The position numbers and the translations under genes were made by a program. Positions 1 to 6,976 of a stretch of DNA of 8,986 nt are shown one piece after another (the first letter of the stretch is position 1; every line of letters starts with the position of its first letter). The notes beneath the pieces were generated by a model. The model searched no databases. It was given only the letters and a program-made list of their open reading frames with translations, and had not been told where the DNA came from. Origin of the DNA: Cryomorphaceae bacterium (GTDB taxonomy: Bacteria > Bacteroidota > Bacteroidia > Flavobacteriales > Schleiferiaceae); contig JAIUMB010000093.1 in NCBI GenBank assembly GCA_022565745.1, forward strand, positions 1-8,986, written 5' to 3'.

Positions 1-102
1 AACTGGAATTTTCTGAACCGACTTAAGCGGCAACCAGATAAGTCTTCTTTTTACTATTGGCATCTTACAGTTCAACTTTTAAATAGCAAAGAAGATGAAT
101 AA
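1..102 (+). CDS. C-terminal end of an unidentified gene (partial, 5' end outside window)
   Basis: The frame is open from the first base and ends in TAA at 100-102, giving a 33-residue tail rich in Arg, Lys and aromatic residues (an FYYWHL motif near residues 17-22) that ends in an acidic KEDE. The next frame starts inside it (ATG at 95) behind a purine-rich AAAGAAG, the layout of two translationally coupled genes. This supports a real gene end rather than a chance frame. I do not recognise the family. If the following frame is a restriction-subunit start, this could be the end of a restriction-modification partner, but that is inference from context only. Confidence 0.45.
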   Translation, partial: NWNFLNRLKRQPDKSSFYYWHLTVQLLNSKEDE

Positions 103-250
103 AAAAGGCCTGTCGGAAGCGAACATAAAAGCTAAATTCATCCAACAATTTCACCTCCCGAAATCAAAAATTCAAAATTATAGATTAGACTTATGGTTGT
201 CAAAAAAAGACTTCAAAGTTTCGTTTATGTTAAATTCTGCGTCAGCTTAG
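95..250 (+). pseudogene. Short remnant resembling the N-terminus of a type I restriction (HsdR-like) subunit
   Basis: This 51-codon frame starts at ATG 95, overlaps the preceding gene by 8 bases and stops at TAG 248-250. Its first ~16 residues (MNKKGLSEANIKAKFI) resemble the conserved opening of HsdR-like type I restriction subunits and related DEAD-box proteins, where Leu-Ser-Glu..Asp-Ile...Lys-Phe/Tyr-Ile precedes the nuclease domain. After that the likeness vanishes: the usual proline-alanine segment and the 'GW' that follow are absent, and the frame stops after about 35 more residues, against a family length of several hundred to a thousand. I read it as the 5' stub of a restriction gene whose body was deleted. 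It could instead be an unrelated small protein, since the match is short and made from memory of the family. Confidence 0.3.
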
Positions 251-272
251 AAAACCGACAACCTAGAAAATC

Positions 273-349
273 ACGAAAAATATTGTTTCTAAATATGGAA
301 ACATATCGGCAAAGTCGGGACAGAAGAGCGTGACGAATACGAACTTCGA
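273..349 (+). pseudogene. Frameshifted N-terminal part of the HigA-like gene
   Basis: In the frame of the regulator at 350, the codons upstream (302-349) read HIGKVGTEERDEYELR, which looks like the conserved segment preceding the helix-turn-helix in HigA antitoxins of Bacteroidota. That frame has TAA at 290-292 and no ATG, GTG or TTG between that stop and 350. A second frame, from ACG at 273, reads TKNIVSKYG and would join the first in phase if one A were restored in the GGAAAC run at 297-302. ACG at 273 sits where an ATG would be expected. Both changes fit a gene that has lost its start codon and one base. A sequencing error could explain the frameshift but not easily the ACG as well. Confidence 0.35.
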
Positions 350-571
350 ATGGACGTTTTGGGAAAAATGATTAAAGCCGCAAGACAAGAAAAAAATTTG
401 ACTCAAGAAGAACTCGGACGACTTGTTGGAGTTCAGAAAGCTCAAATCTCTAAACTTGAAAGTAGTGCCAACAGTGCGACAATTGACACCATTATCAAAG
501 TGTTTAGAGCATTAAAACCAGAAATCAATTTTAATGTAAAGCTAGAAGACAACTTTGTCAAACTCGCTTGA
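350..571 (+). CDS. HigA-like XRE-family antitoxin/regulator, N-terminally shortened
   Basis: This is a 73-residue cytoplasmic DNA-binding protein. The helix-turn-helix spans about residues 17-37: LTQEELGRLVGVQKAQISKLE is the XRE/HTH_3 pattern with the Gln-Glu-Glu-Leu first helix and the Gln-Ile-Ser-Lys-Leu-Glu recognition helix. The C-terminus (INFNVKLEDN...KLA) matches the short beta tail of Bacteroidota HigA proteins, so the 3' end appears complete. Family members usually carry ~25-30 more N-terminal residues, which here exist only as disrupted sequence upstream. ATG 350 is the first usable start and lies at the edge of the HTH domain, without a visible ribosome site. HigA proteins normally neutralise a HigB-type RNase encoded just upstream and repress the operon. 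I find no intact toxin in 103-349. The protein may survive as a stand-alone regulator or be a relic. Confidence 0.55.
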   Translation: MDVLGKMIKAARQEKNLTQEELGRLVGVQKAQISKLESSANSATIDTIIKVFRALKPEINFNVKLEDNFVKLA

Positions 572-619
572 CAGAAAAAAAAGCCGAACGCACAAAAACA
601 TTCATCCGAGTAAAGGAAG

Positions 620-628
620 CCCCCCCCC
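620..628 (+). repeat. Nine-C homopolymer run in the convergent gap
   Basis: Nine consecutive C residues lie in the 59-base gap between the converging HigA-like gene (ends 571) and the DNA ligase (ends 631). The run is noncoding in both neighbours, three bases outside the ligase stop codon. It is prone to length change and to sequencing error. I see no convincing terminator hairpin in the gap. Confidence 0.85.
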
Positions 629-630
629 AA

Positions 631-2211
631 TCACCCCTCATCTATCAATGCCTTCACATCATTCAAGGTATCTATCTCCTCTACGGGCTTGTCCTTACGC
701 CAACGCGAAATCCGCGGAAACCGCATGGCTACGCCTGATTTGTGGCGACTAGACAACCGAATGCCTTCGAAGGCGATTTCAAATACCAATTCAGGGCTTA
801 CACTGCGTACCGGACCAAAACGCTCCTGGGTATTGGCCTTGACAAATCGGTCAACCTCCCGGATTTCTTCATCGGTGAGACCACTGTAGGCCTTGCATAC
901 CGGCACCAAACCGTCGCCGTCTTTTACCGCAAAGGTGTAGTCGGTGTACAAATTGGCCCGTCGGCCGTGACCGCGCATGGCGTAAATCATCACCGCATCA
1001 ATGGTTAAGGGATCGACTTTCCACTTCCACCATATGCCGCGCTTTCTTCCACCTTCGTACGGGGCATCTAACGGCTTAACCATAAAGCCCTCGGCGCGAT
1101 GAGCTCTCGACATTTCACGCAGCGCCTTTGCCTCTTCCCACGAATCAACTTTCGGTGGTTCACTCAGGTGAATCAACCCCTCTTTTGGAAGTGATTCCGA
1201 TAATATTTGCACGCGTTCCCGCAAGGGCTTACTGCGCACATCATCGCCGTTGTGCTCCATCACGTCGTAGGCACGAAAAACCACAGGGTGCGTCTGCATA
1301 ATTTTGGCTCCAACTTTTTTTCGTCCCAAGCGCTTTTGCAAATCCCCAAAAGACTGCACCTCCCCGTCGCGAAACACCAATATTTCGCCGTCCCATACGC
1401 CTTCCAAACCGAGCTCGTGGGCAGCAGCTACTATCTCGGGAAATTGGTCGGTAGACAACTCCTCACCCCTCGACCAAATAAATACTTCTTTGTTTCTACG
1501 AATGAGCTGTGCCCGTATACCATCCCATTTCCACTCGATGCGAAATCGCTGAAAGACGCCCAATTCTTCCGGGGACGATTCCAAGGGATAGGCCAAACAA
1601 AAGGGGTAAGGCCTTGATAAATCGGCCATGTCGTCGTTGGGCTTGATGAGGCTTTGCCAAGTGGTATTAACCGGATCCCATTTCCCCATCAAGCGATGCG
1701 CCATCAGCGATACGTCGACATTGGCGTATTGGGAAAGCGCCCGCGTCATCAGTCGCTGGGATACGCCAATGCGAAAACCACCCATGAGTATTTTGTTAAA
1801 CACAAATCGTCCAAACTCATCCAAACCATCCCAAGCGTTTAAAATAAATGCTTTACGCACTTCTAAGGGTTGATCTTGTAAGGCGATGATTTGTGTCATC
1901 CAGTCCGACAACAACGAGGACGATATTTGCTTGGGTGGTGGTGATAATCGAGCTAGGGTTTCCGCCAAATCGCCAACGATGTGGTAACTCTCTTCGAGCA
2001 GCCACAAGGGCACATCGGCGACATCTGCACACCACTGACGCAAATCTGCCGAGCGCACGATTTTCTTCGGGCGCTTTCCGCTGAGCAAAGCCACCGCCCA
2101 AACCTTATCTGCATCGTCGGCCACCTCAAAAAAATCAACCAACGCCCGCAGCTTATCATTGGTTTTGGTGGTTTCATCTAAAGCCCTAAAAAGATCGATA
2201 AATGCATTCAT
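631..2211 (-). CDS. ATP-dependent DNA ligase, bacterial 'cisplatin damage response' type
   Basis: This 526-residue enzyme seals nicks in DNA using ATP through a covalent lysine-AMP intermediate. The N-terminal ~200 residues are the helical DNA-binding domain. The adenylation domain follows, with the catalytic motif I EWKWDGIR at 226-233 (Lys228), an SRG segment at 247-249, motif III WDGE at 273-276, motif IIIa AYDVM at 314-318, motif IV EGFMVK at 374-379 and motif V WWKWK at 394-398. The OB-fold domain covers about 400-526 and ends in motif VI FPRISRWRKDKP (498-509). Length and motif layout match the bacterial family of about 530 residues that usually sits with an Lhr-like helicase, an MBL-fold exonuclease and the phosphoesterase PdeM. 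None of those is present in this window. There is no Ku or LigD polymerase domain. The start at ATG 2211 follows a -7-like element. It lies downstream of recN on the same strand, with an 83-base gap. Confidence 0.93.
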   Translation of the reverse strand: MNAFIDLFRALDETTKTNDKLRALVDFFEVADDADKVWAVALLSGKRPKKIVRSADLRQWCADVADVPLWLLEESYHIVGDLAETLARLSPPPKQISSSLLSDWMTQIIALQDQPLEVRKAFILNAWDGLDEFGRFVFNKILMGGFRIGVSQRLMTRALSQYANVDVSLMAHRLMGKWDPVNTTWQSLIKPNDDMADLSRPYPFCLAYPLESSPEELGVFQRFRIEWKWDGIRAQLIRRNKEVFIWSRGEELSTDQFPEIVAAAHELGLEGVWDGEILVFRDGEVQSFGDLQKRLGRKKVGAKIMQTHPVVFRAYDVMEHNGDDVRSKPLRERVQILSESLPKEGLIHLSEPPKVDSWEEAKALREMSRAHRAEGFMVKPLDAPYEGGRKRGIWWKWKVDPLTIDAVMIYAMRGHGRRANLYTDYTFAVKDGDGLVPVCKAYSGLTDEEIREVDRFVKANTQERFGPVRSVSPELVFEIAFEGIRLSSRHKSGVAMRFPRISRWRKDKPVEEIDTLNDVKALIDEG

Positions 2212-2219
2212 GGATAATG

Positions 2220-2227
2220 CAAAGATA
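2220..2227 (-). promoter_or_regulatory. Candidate -7 element (TATCTTTG) of the DNA ligase gene
   Basis: On the minus strand TATCTTTG is an exact match to the Bacteroidota -7 consensus TAnnTTTG and ends 8 bases before the ligase ATG. No TTTG-like -33 element is seen at the usual 17-23 base spacing. If used, it would give a leader of only about 5 bases. An alternative is transcription by read-through from recN. Confidence 0.4.
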
Positions 2228-2242
2228 ACTTGTCCACCAAGT
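2228..2242. promoter_or_regulatory. Inverted repeat, possible operator in the ligase promoter
   Basis: ACTTG-TCCAC-CAAGT is a perfect 5-base inverted repeat with a 5-base centre. It overlaps a second symmetry, CCAC-CAA-GTGG (2235-2245 region). It directly abuts the candidate -7 element, in the spacer where a repressor would block RNA polymerase. Repeats of this size also arise by chance, so the operator role is inference. Confidence 0.25.
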
Positions 2243-2278
2243 GGATTGTTTTCGAAGATATTATTGGATTGGTTATCA

Positions 2279-2299
2279 CGTAGGGAGACCTACCCTACG
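2279..2299 (-). terminator. Hairpin overlapping the recN stop codon, possible weak terminator
   Basis: CGTAGGG (2279-2285) and CCCTACG (2293-2299) form a perfect 7-bp stem with a 7-base loop. One arm contains the recN stop codon (TAG on the minus strand, 2295-2297). No T-run follows on the minus strand, so it is not a classic intrinsic terminator. It may protect the 3' end or partly attenuate read-through into the ligase. Confidence 0.35.
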
Positions 2300-3944
2300 C
2301 TCCTCCCAACAACTCCTGCGCTGCTTCTCGGGATACTTCGGTGACTTTGTCGCCACTCAGCATGCGCGCTACTTCCTCGGTGCGCTCTTCGGCATTTAAA
2401 ACACTGACTACCGTATAGGTACTGCCCGAGCGCTGATCTTTTTCCACGCGGAAATGCATTTGTCCGGCAGCGGCGATTTGCGGCAAGTGCGTGATGGCGA
2501 CCAACTGCACATTCTTGCTCATAATGCGAAGCAATCCCGCCACCTTAGCGGCTGTTTGTCCGCTGATGCCGGTATCAATTTCGTCGAATATCAGCGTGGG
2601 CAATCCGCGGGTATCGGCCAGCGCAGATTTCAGCGCCAGCATGATGCGCGACAGCTCCCCTCCAGAGGCTACTTTTTCCAATGGTTTTGCCGGGTGACCA
2701 GGATTGGCAGAAAACAGCCATGCCGGCTTATCTATACCCGAGGTACTCAAAGCGCATTCATCCAACTGAATGCTAAAGGTTGCTCCGGAAAAATTGAGAT
2801 CAACCAGCAACTGATTGATGGTTTTTTCCAACTTGGGAATGCTTTCCAAACGCGCCTTTCGGAGAACCCTAGCCGCTTCTTCTGCTTGTTGCAACGCCAT
2901 TGTCACCGCTTCTTCCGCGGCCTTCGCTTCATCAGCAAAGGCGTCGATGCGGCGCACCTTTTCCGCCAGGGCTTCCCACACCTCTGGCAGTTCATCAGCC
3001 TCACATTTGTGCTTTTGCGCCAGCTGATTGATTTTATTGATGCGCTCTTCCAATATTTGAATGCGCTCCGGATCGTGATCCACCAATTCGGCGTAGCGGT
3101 AAGATTCGTCGCTGATGTCTTTTAACTCGATGTATGCCGACTGTGCGCGCTCATACAGTTCTTTAGCTTCCTTGCTGATATTTTGCAGTGGAGACAATTC
3201 GGCAACGGCTTTGCGCAATTGACCGAGTAGCCCAATGTCATCGCCTTCCAGCAGCTCCGACAAACCACCGGCAGCGGCCTTAATCTCCGCCACGCTGTCG
3301 AGGGCGCGCCACTCCTCCTCTAAGGCCGCAAGTTCTCCGGCCGTTGGCTTCAATTCCTCCAGCTCCTGCAATAAAAACTCGGCGTAGTCACGGTCTTCAT
3401 TTCCTCCATAAGCTTCTTGTAGTTCCCGCAAAGCTCTTTTTTTCTCGTGCCAATGGTAAACAGCCGAAGCACAGGTCTTGAGCGCCGCTTGGTGTCCGCC
3501 ATACAGATCGATTAATGACAGCTGATAATCGGGATTGGTCAACAAGCGTGTGTCGTGCTGTGAATGAATATCGATGAGCTGTGACCCCAAAAATTTCATT
3601 TGATCCAGAGTAGCCGGCACATCGTTGATAAAGGCTCTTGATTTTCCACCGGGCAAAATTTCCCTACGCAAAATGGTGTAGGCGTCAAAGGGTTGATCTA
3701 TTTGCGCAAAAACATCTAAAAAGACGCTTTCTTCCAGGGAAAAATGTCCTTCAACCACACACTTTTTACCCGCATCTTTCACGGCTTGTAAATCGGCGCG
3801 TTGTCCGAGTATCAAACCCAATGCGCCCAACATGATGGACTTCCCTGAGCCGGTTTCACCGGTAATCACCGTGAGTCCGCTGTTCCAATCCAACTCCAGT
3901 TGGTCAATCAAGGCAAAGTTGCGAATGTCTAATCTGGTTAACAT
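2295..3944 (-). CDS. recN: DNA repair protein RecN
   Basis: RecN is an SMC-like ATPase that binds broken DNA ends and assists RecA-dependent double-strand break repair in the cytoplasm. The 549-residue length is normal for the family. The N-terminus MLTRLDIRNFALID is the family signature. Walker A is GETGSGKS at 29-36, with Lys35 contacting ATP. A SQHDT Q-loop-like segment lies at 128-132. The middle (~155-380) is long, charged and Glu/Ala/Leu/Lys-rich, as expected for the coiled-coil arms. The C-terminal head holds the ABC signature ASGGELSR (426-433), Walker B LIFDEIDTGISG (451-462) and the THLPQIAA H-loop (485-492). The start ATG 3944 is fixed by the conserved opening residues. It is divergent from the amidohydrolase pair, with 68 bases between the start codons, and is followed by the ligase gene on the same strand. 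Confidence 0.97.
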   Translation of the reverse strand: MLTRLDIRNFALIDQLELDWNSGLTVITGETGSGKSIMLGALGLILGQRADLQAVKDAGKKCVVEGHFSLEESVFLDVFAQIDQPFDAYTILRREILPGGKSRAFINDVPATLDQMKFLGSQLIDIHSQHDTRLLTNPDYQLSLIDLYGGHQAALKTCASAVYHWHEKKRALRELQEAYGGNEDRDYAEFLLQELEELKPTAGELAALEEEWRALDSVAEIKAAAGGLSELLEGDDIGLLGQLRKAVAELSPLQNISKEAKELYERAQSAYIELKDISDESYRYAELVDHDPERIQILEERINKINQLAQKHKCEADELPEVWEALAEKVRRIDAFADEAKAAEEAVTMALQQAEEAARVLRKARLESIPKLEKTINQLLVDLNFSGATFSIQLDECALSTSGIDKPAWLFSANPGHPAKPLEKVASGGELSRIMLALKSALADTRGLPTLIFDEIDTGISGQTAAKVAGLLRIMSKNVQLVAITHLPQIAAAGQMHFRVEKDQRSGSTYTVVSVLNAEERTEEVARMLSGDKVTEVSREAAQELLGGA

Positions 3945-3948
3945 ACGG

Positions 3949-3956
3949 CAAATGTA
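3949..3956 (-). promoter_or_regulatory. Candidate -7 element (TACATTTG) of recN
   Basis: TACATTTG on the minus strand matches TAnnTTTG exactly and ends 4 bases before the recN ATG. A poor -33 candidate, TTAG, lies 18 bases upstream (3975-3978 read on the minus strand). Initiation from here would give a leaderless or nearly leaderless message. The short gap makes a chance match possible. Confidence 0.35.
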
Positions 3957-3967
3957 AAAAATTGGGA

Positions 3968-4011
3968 CTTGCCACTAACCGCTGCGTTTCTATTTTTACA
4001 AAAAATTTTTT
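3968..4011 (+). promoter_or_regulatory. Candidate promoter and AT-rich leader of the amidohydrolase pair
   Basis: CTTG (3968-3971), 19 bases, then TATTTTTA (3991-3998) approximates the TTTG/TAnnTTTG arrangement, with a mismatch in each element. It is followed by a 12-base A6T6 palindrome (4000-4011) one base before ATG 4013. There is no Shine-Dalgarno sequence, which is usual in Bacteroidota, where an A/T-rich leader favours initiation. The region also contains the recN promoter on the other strand. Confidence 0.3.
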
Positions 4012-4012
4012 C

Positions 4013-6976
4013 ATGAGGAAGTATTTACTGTTAATGACCCATTTGATCTTCGCACAGTGGACTATGGCTCAGTCCCTACACCAACGTGAAGGCATCCGCG
4101 ACGACCGCCGTGAAATCACCTATGCGATTACCAATGCTGTTATTATCCCTGAAGCTGGCGCTGAGGCCAACAGCATGCTCGTTCACAACGGAAAAATTAC
4201 CGACATTGGCAACGACATCCGCATACCCAACGATGCCGTGGTGATCGATTTTCAAGGCAAATACATCTACCCCTCTTTTATTGAACTCCACGACAGTTAT
4301 GGCTTAGAGAAAAAACCACACAGTAAGAGTGATAATGCCCCGGAGTATGCGCGCAAAGACGGTAAAAGCGCTTTTGGCTGGAACCGCGCCATTCGTACCG
4401 ACATAGATGCCGCTGATCTATTTAGTAATGATGCTGAAACGGCTAAAACAATGCGCGAAAAAGGCATTGGATTGGTCTTAAGTCACCATCAAGATGGAAT
4501 TGTGCGCGGAACCGGCAGTTTGGTGGCCCTGGCCGAAATGGACGAACAATACACCGTGTTGAAAGACCGCGCGGCTCGATTCTTATCGCTCGACAAAGGC
4601 AGCAGCACGCAACAATACCCCAGTTCGCAAATGGGCGCCATTGCTTTGCTTCGCCAAACGTATTACGACCTACAGTGGTACGAAAAGCAATCGACCACAA
4701 CCGAACGCCACCTCCACCTTGAGGCCATGAAAAGCCAAAGGAAGTTACCGGCTTTTTTCGCCGTTCCCGACAAACTATCGGCCTTACGCGCACTTCGCAT
4801 AGGACGCGAATTTGACGAAAACTTCATCATTCTGGGCAATGGCGATGAATACCAACACATCGACGCCATCGCGGAAACCAAAGCCCCCTTTGTTATACCC
4901 GTTAACTTCCCAGACGTACCCAACGTAAGCGACCCCTTTATGATGCGTGAAGTGGGCCTAAGGGATCTCAAGCACTGGGAACTCGCCCCCTATAATGCAC
5001 GCATTCTTAAAGAAAACAACATCCCCTTTGCATTTACCTTAAAAGGCACCGACAAGCCATTTGAAGCCCTACACCGTCTGCGCAAAACTGGTCTATCCAA
5101 CGACGATATTCTTGCGGCACTGACCAGCACACCTGCAGCACTCATCGGAGTAGAAAAGGAATACGGCCAACTTAAAAAAGGCATGGTGGCCAATTTTTTT
5201 GTTGCTCGCGACAGTTTAACCGCCGCAGACAACCAAGTGTACGAGCACTGGGTACTGGGCGTTCGCCATAAAATTAAAGACCCCGGTGAATTTGATGTCG
5301 ATGGTCGGTATTTAATTGGCACCAGCGATACCCTTTCTCTGGAAAAGAAAAATGCCTTTACGCTGGTTATGGCAGACAGCACCGTGATTAAGGGCAAGTA
5401 CAGCCGCAAAGACAACCAACTCAGCGTTCAGTATCGTTTTAACGACGTACACAACGTGTTACAGGCCAATATCCGCGGACAGCATTCGCTAGACAAAAGC
5501 CATATATGGAGACCGGAATCAGGTACGTCTTTGCAGCCCATTGACATTTCGCTTTTATCAGCCAGTGAAAAAGAAAAGTCCGACACTGTACCGCACATCC
5601 ACGACGATTTTAATTACCGCGAGGTGATGTGGAAACCCTTCCAAGCATTTGGTAAAACAGAACAGCCAAAATTAGGCGCCTTCCTCATTACAAACACCAC
5701 CGTATGGACACTGGAAGACGAACAACCAGTGTGTGAAGGATGCGACGTCCTCTTGGAAAAAGGCCGCATCAAAGCTGTGGGGAAGGATTTGCGCATACCC
5801 AAAAACGCCGAAGTCATAGACGGCACCAACAAGCACCTTACCCCCGGCATGATCGACGAACACAGTCATATCGCCATTTCCCGTGGGGTAAACGAATCCG
5901 GCTCATCCATCAGTTCGGAAGTGCGCATCGGCGACGTCATCAACCCCGAGGATGTCAACATTTACCGTCAACTGTCGGGAGGTACAACCGCCTCGCAATT
6001 GCTACACGGTTCGGCCAATACCATTGGCGGACAATCTGCATTGGTCAAACTGCGCTGGGGGGCAACTGCCGAGGGCATGAAAATAGATGGCGCGCCAGGG
6101 TTTATCAAATTTGCCCTCGGTGAAAACGTCAAACAGTCCAACTGGGGAGAACGCATGAACGTACGATATCCCCAAAGTCGCATGGGCGTTGAGCAAATCC
6201 TTTACGAGCACTTTCACCGCGCCCAAGTGTATGCTGCCAATAAAGACAAAAACAAACGCATTGATTTAGAACTGGAAGCCTTGGCCGAGATTCTCCGCAG
6301 TGACCGCCACATCTCTTGTCACTCCTACATCCAATCGGAAATCAACATGCTCATGCACGTGGCCGACAGCATGAACTTTAAAATCAACACCTTTACCCAC
6401 GTGATGGAAGGTTACAAAGTGGCCGATAAAATGCGCAAACACGGTGCAGCCGGTAGTACCTTTTCCGACTGGTGGGCGTATAAGATGGAAGTAAACGAAG
6501 CCATACCCTTTAATGCAGCAGCGATGGTTAAAGCTGGCGTTACCACCGCCATCAACTCCGACGATGCCGAAATGGGTCGTCGACTCAATCAGGAAGCAGG
6601 GAAAATGCTGCGCTACGGCGGTGAAGACGAAGTAGAAGCACTGAAAACCGTCACCCTTAATCCGGCTAAAATGCTTCACCTCGATCATCGCATGGGGCGT
6701 GTATCCAAAGGTTACGATGCCGACGTGGTGCTGTGGAGCAACCACCCCTTATCGATATATGCCAAGGCAGAGAAAACCTTTGTGGACGGACGCCTGTACT
6801 TCGACCGCGATCAGCACGAATCTGAAGTAGAAGCCATGCGCCGCGAACGCAGTCGACTCATCGACAAAGCGCGAAAAGCAGCTGGCGATGGCGCCAAACT
6901 CGCCGAGCCAGAAGCCGATGTTGACAACGAATACCACTGTGACACCCTTGAAGAAATCCATTACCATGAAAAATAG
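4013..6976 (+). CDS. Secreted two-module amidohydrolase (imidazolonepropionase-like family)
   Basis: This 987-residue protein begins with a signal peptide (MRKYLLLMTHLIFAQWTMAQS, about residues 1-21), so it is exported. The start at ATG 4013 is preferred over TTG 3962 because it places the signal peptide at the N-terminus. It has two amidohydrolase-fold modules. The first (~35-430) has the small beta domain and the family C-terminal pattern (STPAALIGVEKEYGQLKKG), but its metal HxH is degenerate: His93-Asp-Ser95. A linker of about 110 residues (~440-545) is unrecognised. The second module (~553-935) keeps a full set of metal-ligand candidates: EHSH (His617, His619), CHSYI (His770), THVMEG (His796) and NSDD (Asp850). 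It ends TLNPAKMLHLDHRMGRVSKG. Members of the superfamily hydrolyse amide or cyclic bonds; the substrate is unknown here, a peptide-type one being possible. The tail is charged, then His/Cys-rich (YHC...HYHEK). It overlaps the next gene by 11 bases. Confidence 0.88.
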   Translation: MRKYLLLMTHLIFAQWTMAQSLHQREGIRDDRREITYAITNAVIIPEAGAEANSMLVHNGKITDIGNDIRIPNDAVVIDFQGKYIYPSFIELHDSYGLEKKPHSKSDNAPEYARKDGKSAFGWNRAIRTDIDAADLFSNDAETAKTMREKGIGLVLSHHQDGIVRGTGSLVALAEMDEQYTVLKDRAARFLSLDKGSSTQQYPSSQMGAIALLRQTYYDLQWYEKQSTTTERHLHLEAMKSQRKLPAFFAVPDKLSALRALRIGREFDENFIILGNGDEYQHIDAIAETKAPFVIPVNFPDVPNVSDPFMMREVGLRDLKHWELAPYNARILKENNIPFAFTLKGTDKPFEALHRLRKTGLSNDDILAALTSTPAALIGVEKEYGQLKKGMVANFFVARDSLTAADNQVYEHWVLGVRHKIKDPGEFDVDGRYLIGTSDTLSLEKKNAFTLVMADSTVIKGKYSRKDNQLSVQYRFNDVHNVLQANIRGQHSLDKSHIWRPESGTSLQPIDISLLSASEKEKSDTVPHIHDDFNYREVMWKPFQAFGKTEQPKLGAFLITNTTVWTLEDEQPVCEGCDVLLEKGRIKAVGKDLRIPKNAEVIDGTNKHLTPGMIDEHSHIAISRGVNESGSSISSEVRIGDVINPEDVNIYRQLSGGTTASQLLHGSANTIGGQSALVKLRWGATAEGMKIDGAPGFIKFALGENVKQSNWGERMNVRYPQSRMGVEQILYEHFHRAQVYAANKDKNKRIDLELEALAEILRSDRHISCHSYIQSEINMLMHVADSMNFKINTFTHVMEGYKVADKMRKHGAAGSTFSDWWAYKMEVNEAIPFNAAAMVKAGVTTAINSDDAEMGRRLNQEAGKMLRYGGEDEVEALKTVTLNPAKMLHLDHRMGRVSKGYDADVVLWSNHPLSIYAKAEKTFVDGRLYFDRDQHESEVEAMRRERSRLIDKARKAAGDGAKLAEPEADVDNEYHCDTLEEIHYHEK

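Noticed and set aside
193..332. A 46-codon plus-strand frame that might be a HigB-type toxin
   Set aside because: Its sequence is basic but lacks the toxin family's folded core and conserved C-terminal KKT..TP pattern, and it overlaps the N-terminal region of the HigA-like gene in another frame.
1207..1617. A 136-codon plus-strand frame inside the ligase
   Set aside because: It covers the adenylation domain of the ligase in antisense, with no promoter or domain evidence.
2454..3125. A 223-codon open frame on the plus strand
   Set aside because: It is antisense to the coiled-coil and signature regions of recN, has no start signal and resembles no family; a by-product of recN codon bias.
3962..4012. 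TTG at 3962 as an earlier start for the large amidohydrolase
   Set aside because: It would add 17 residues before a complete signal peptide that starts at ATG 4013, and it lies inside the likely promoter region.
6888..6965. ATG at 6888 as the start of the second amidohydrolase
   Set aside because: The added 26 residues overlap the previous gene and have no likeness to the family. ATG 6966 is followed by a normal signal peptide.
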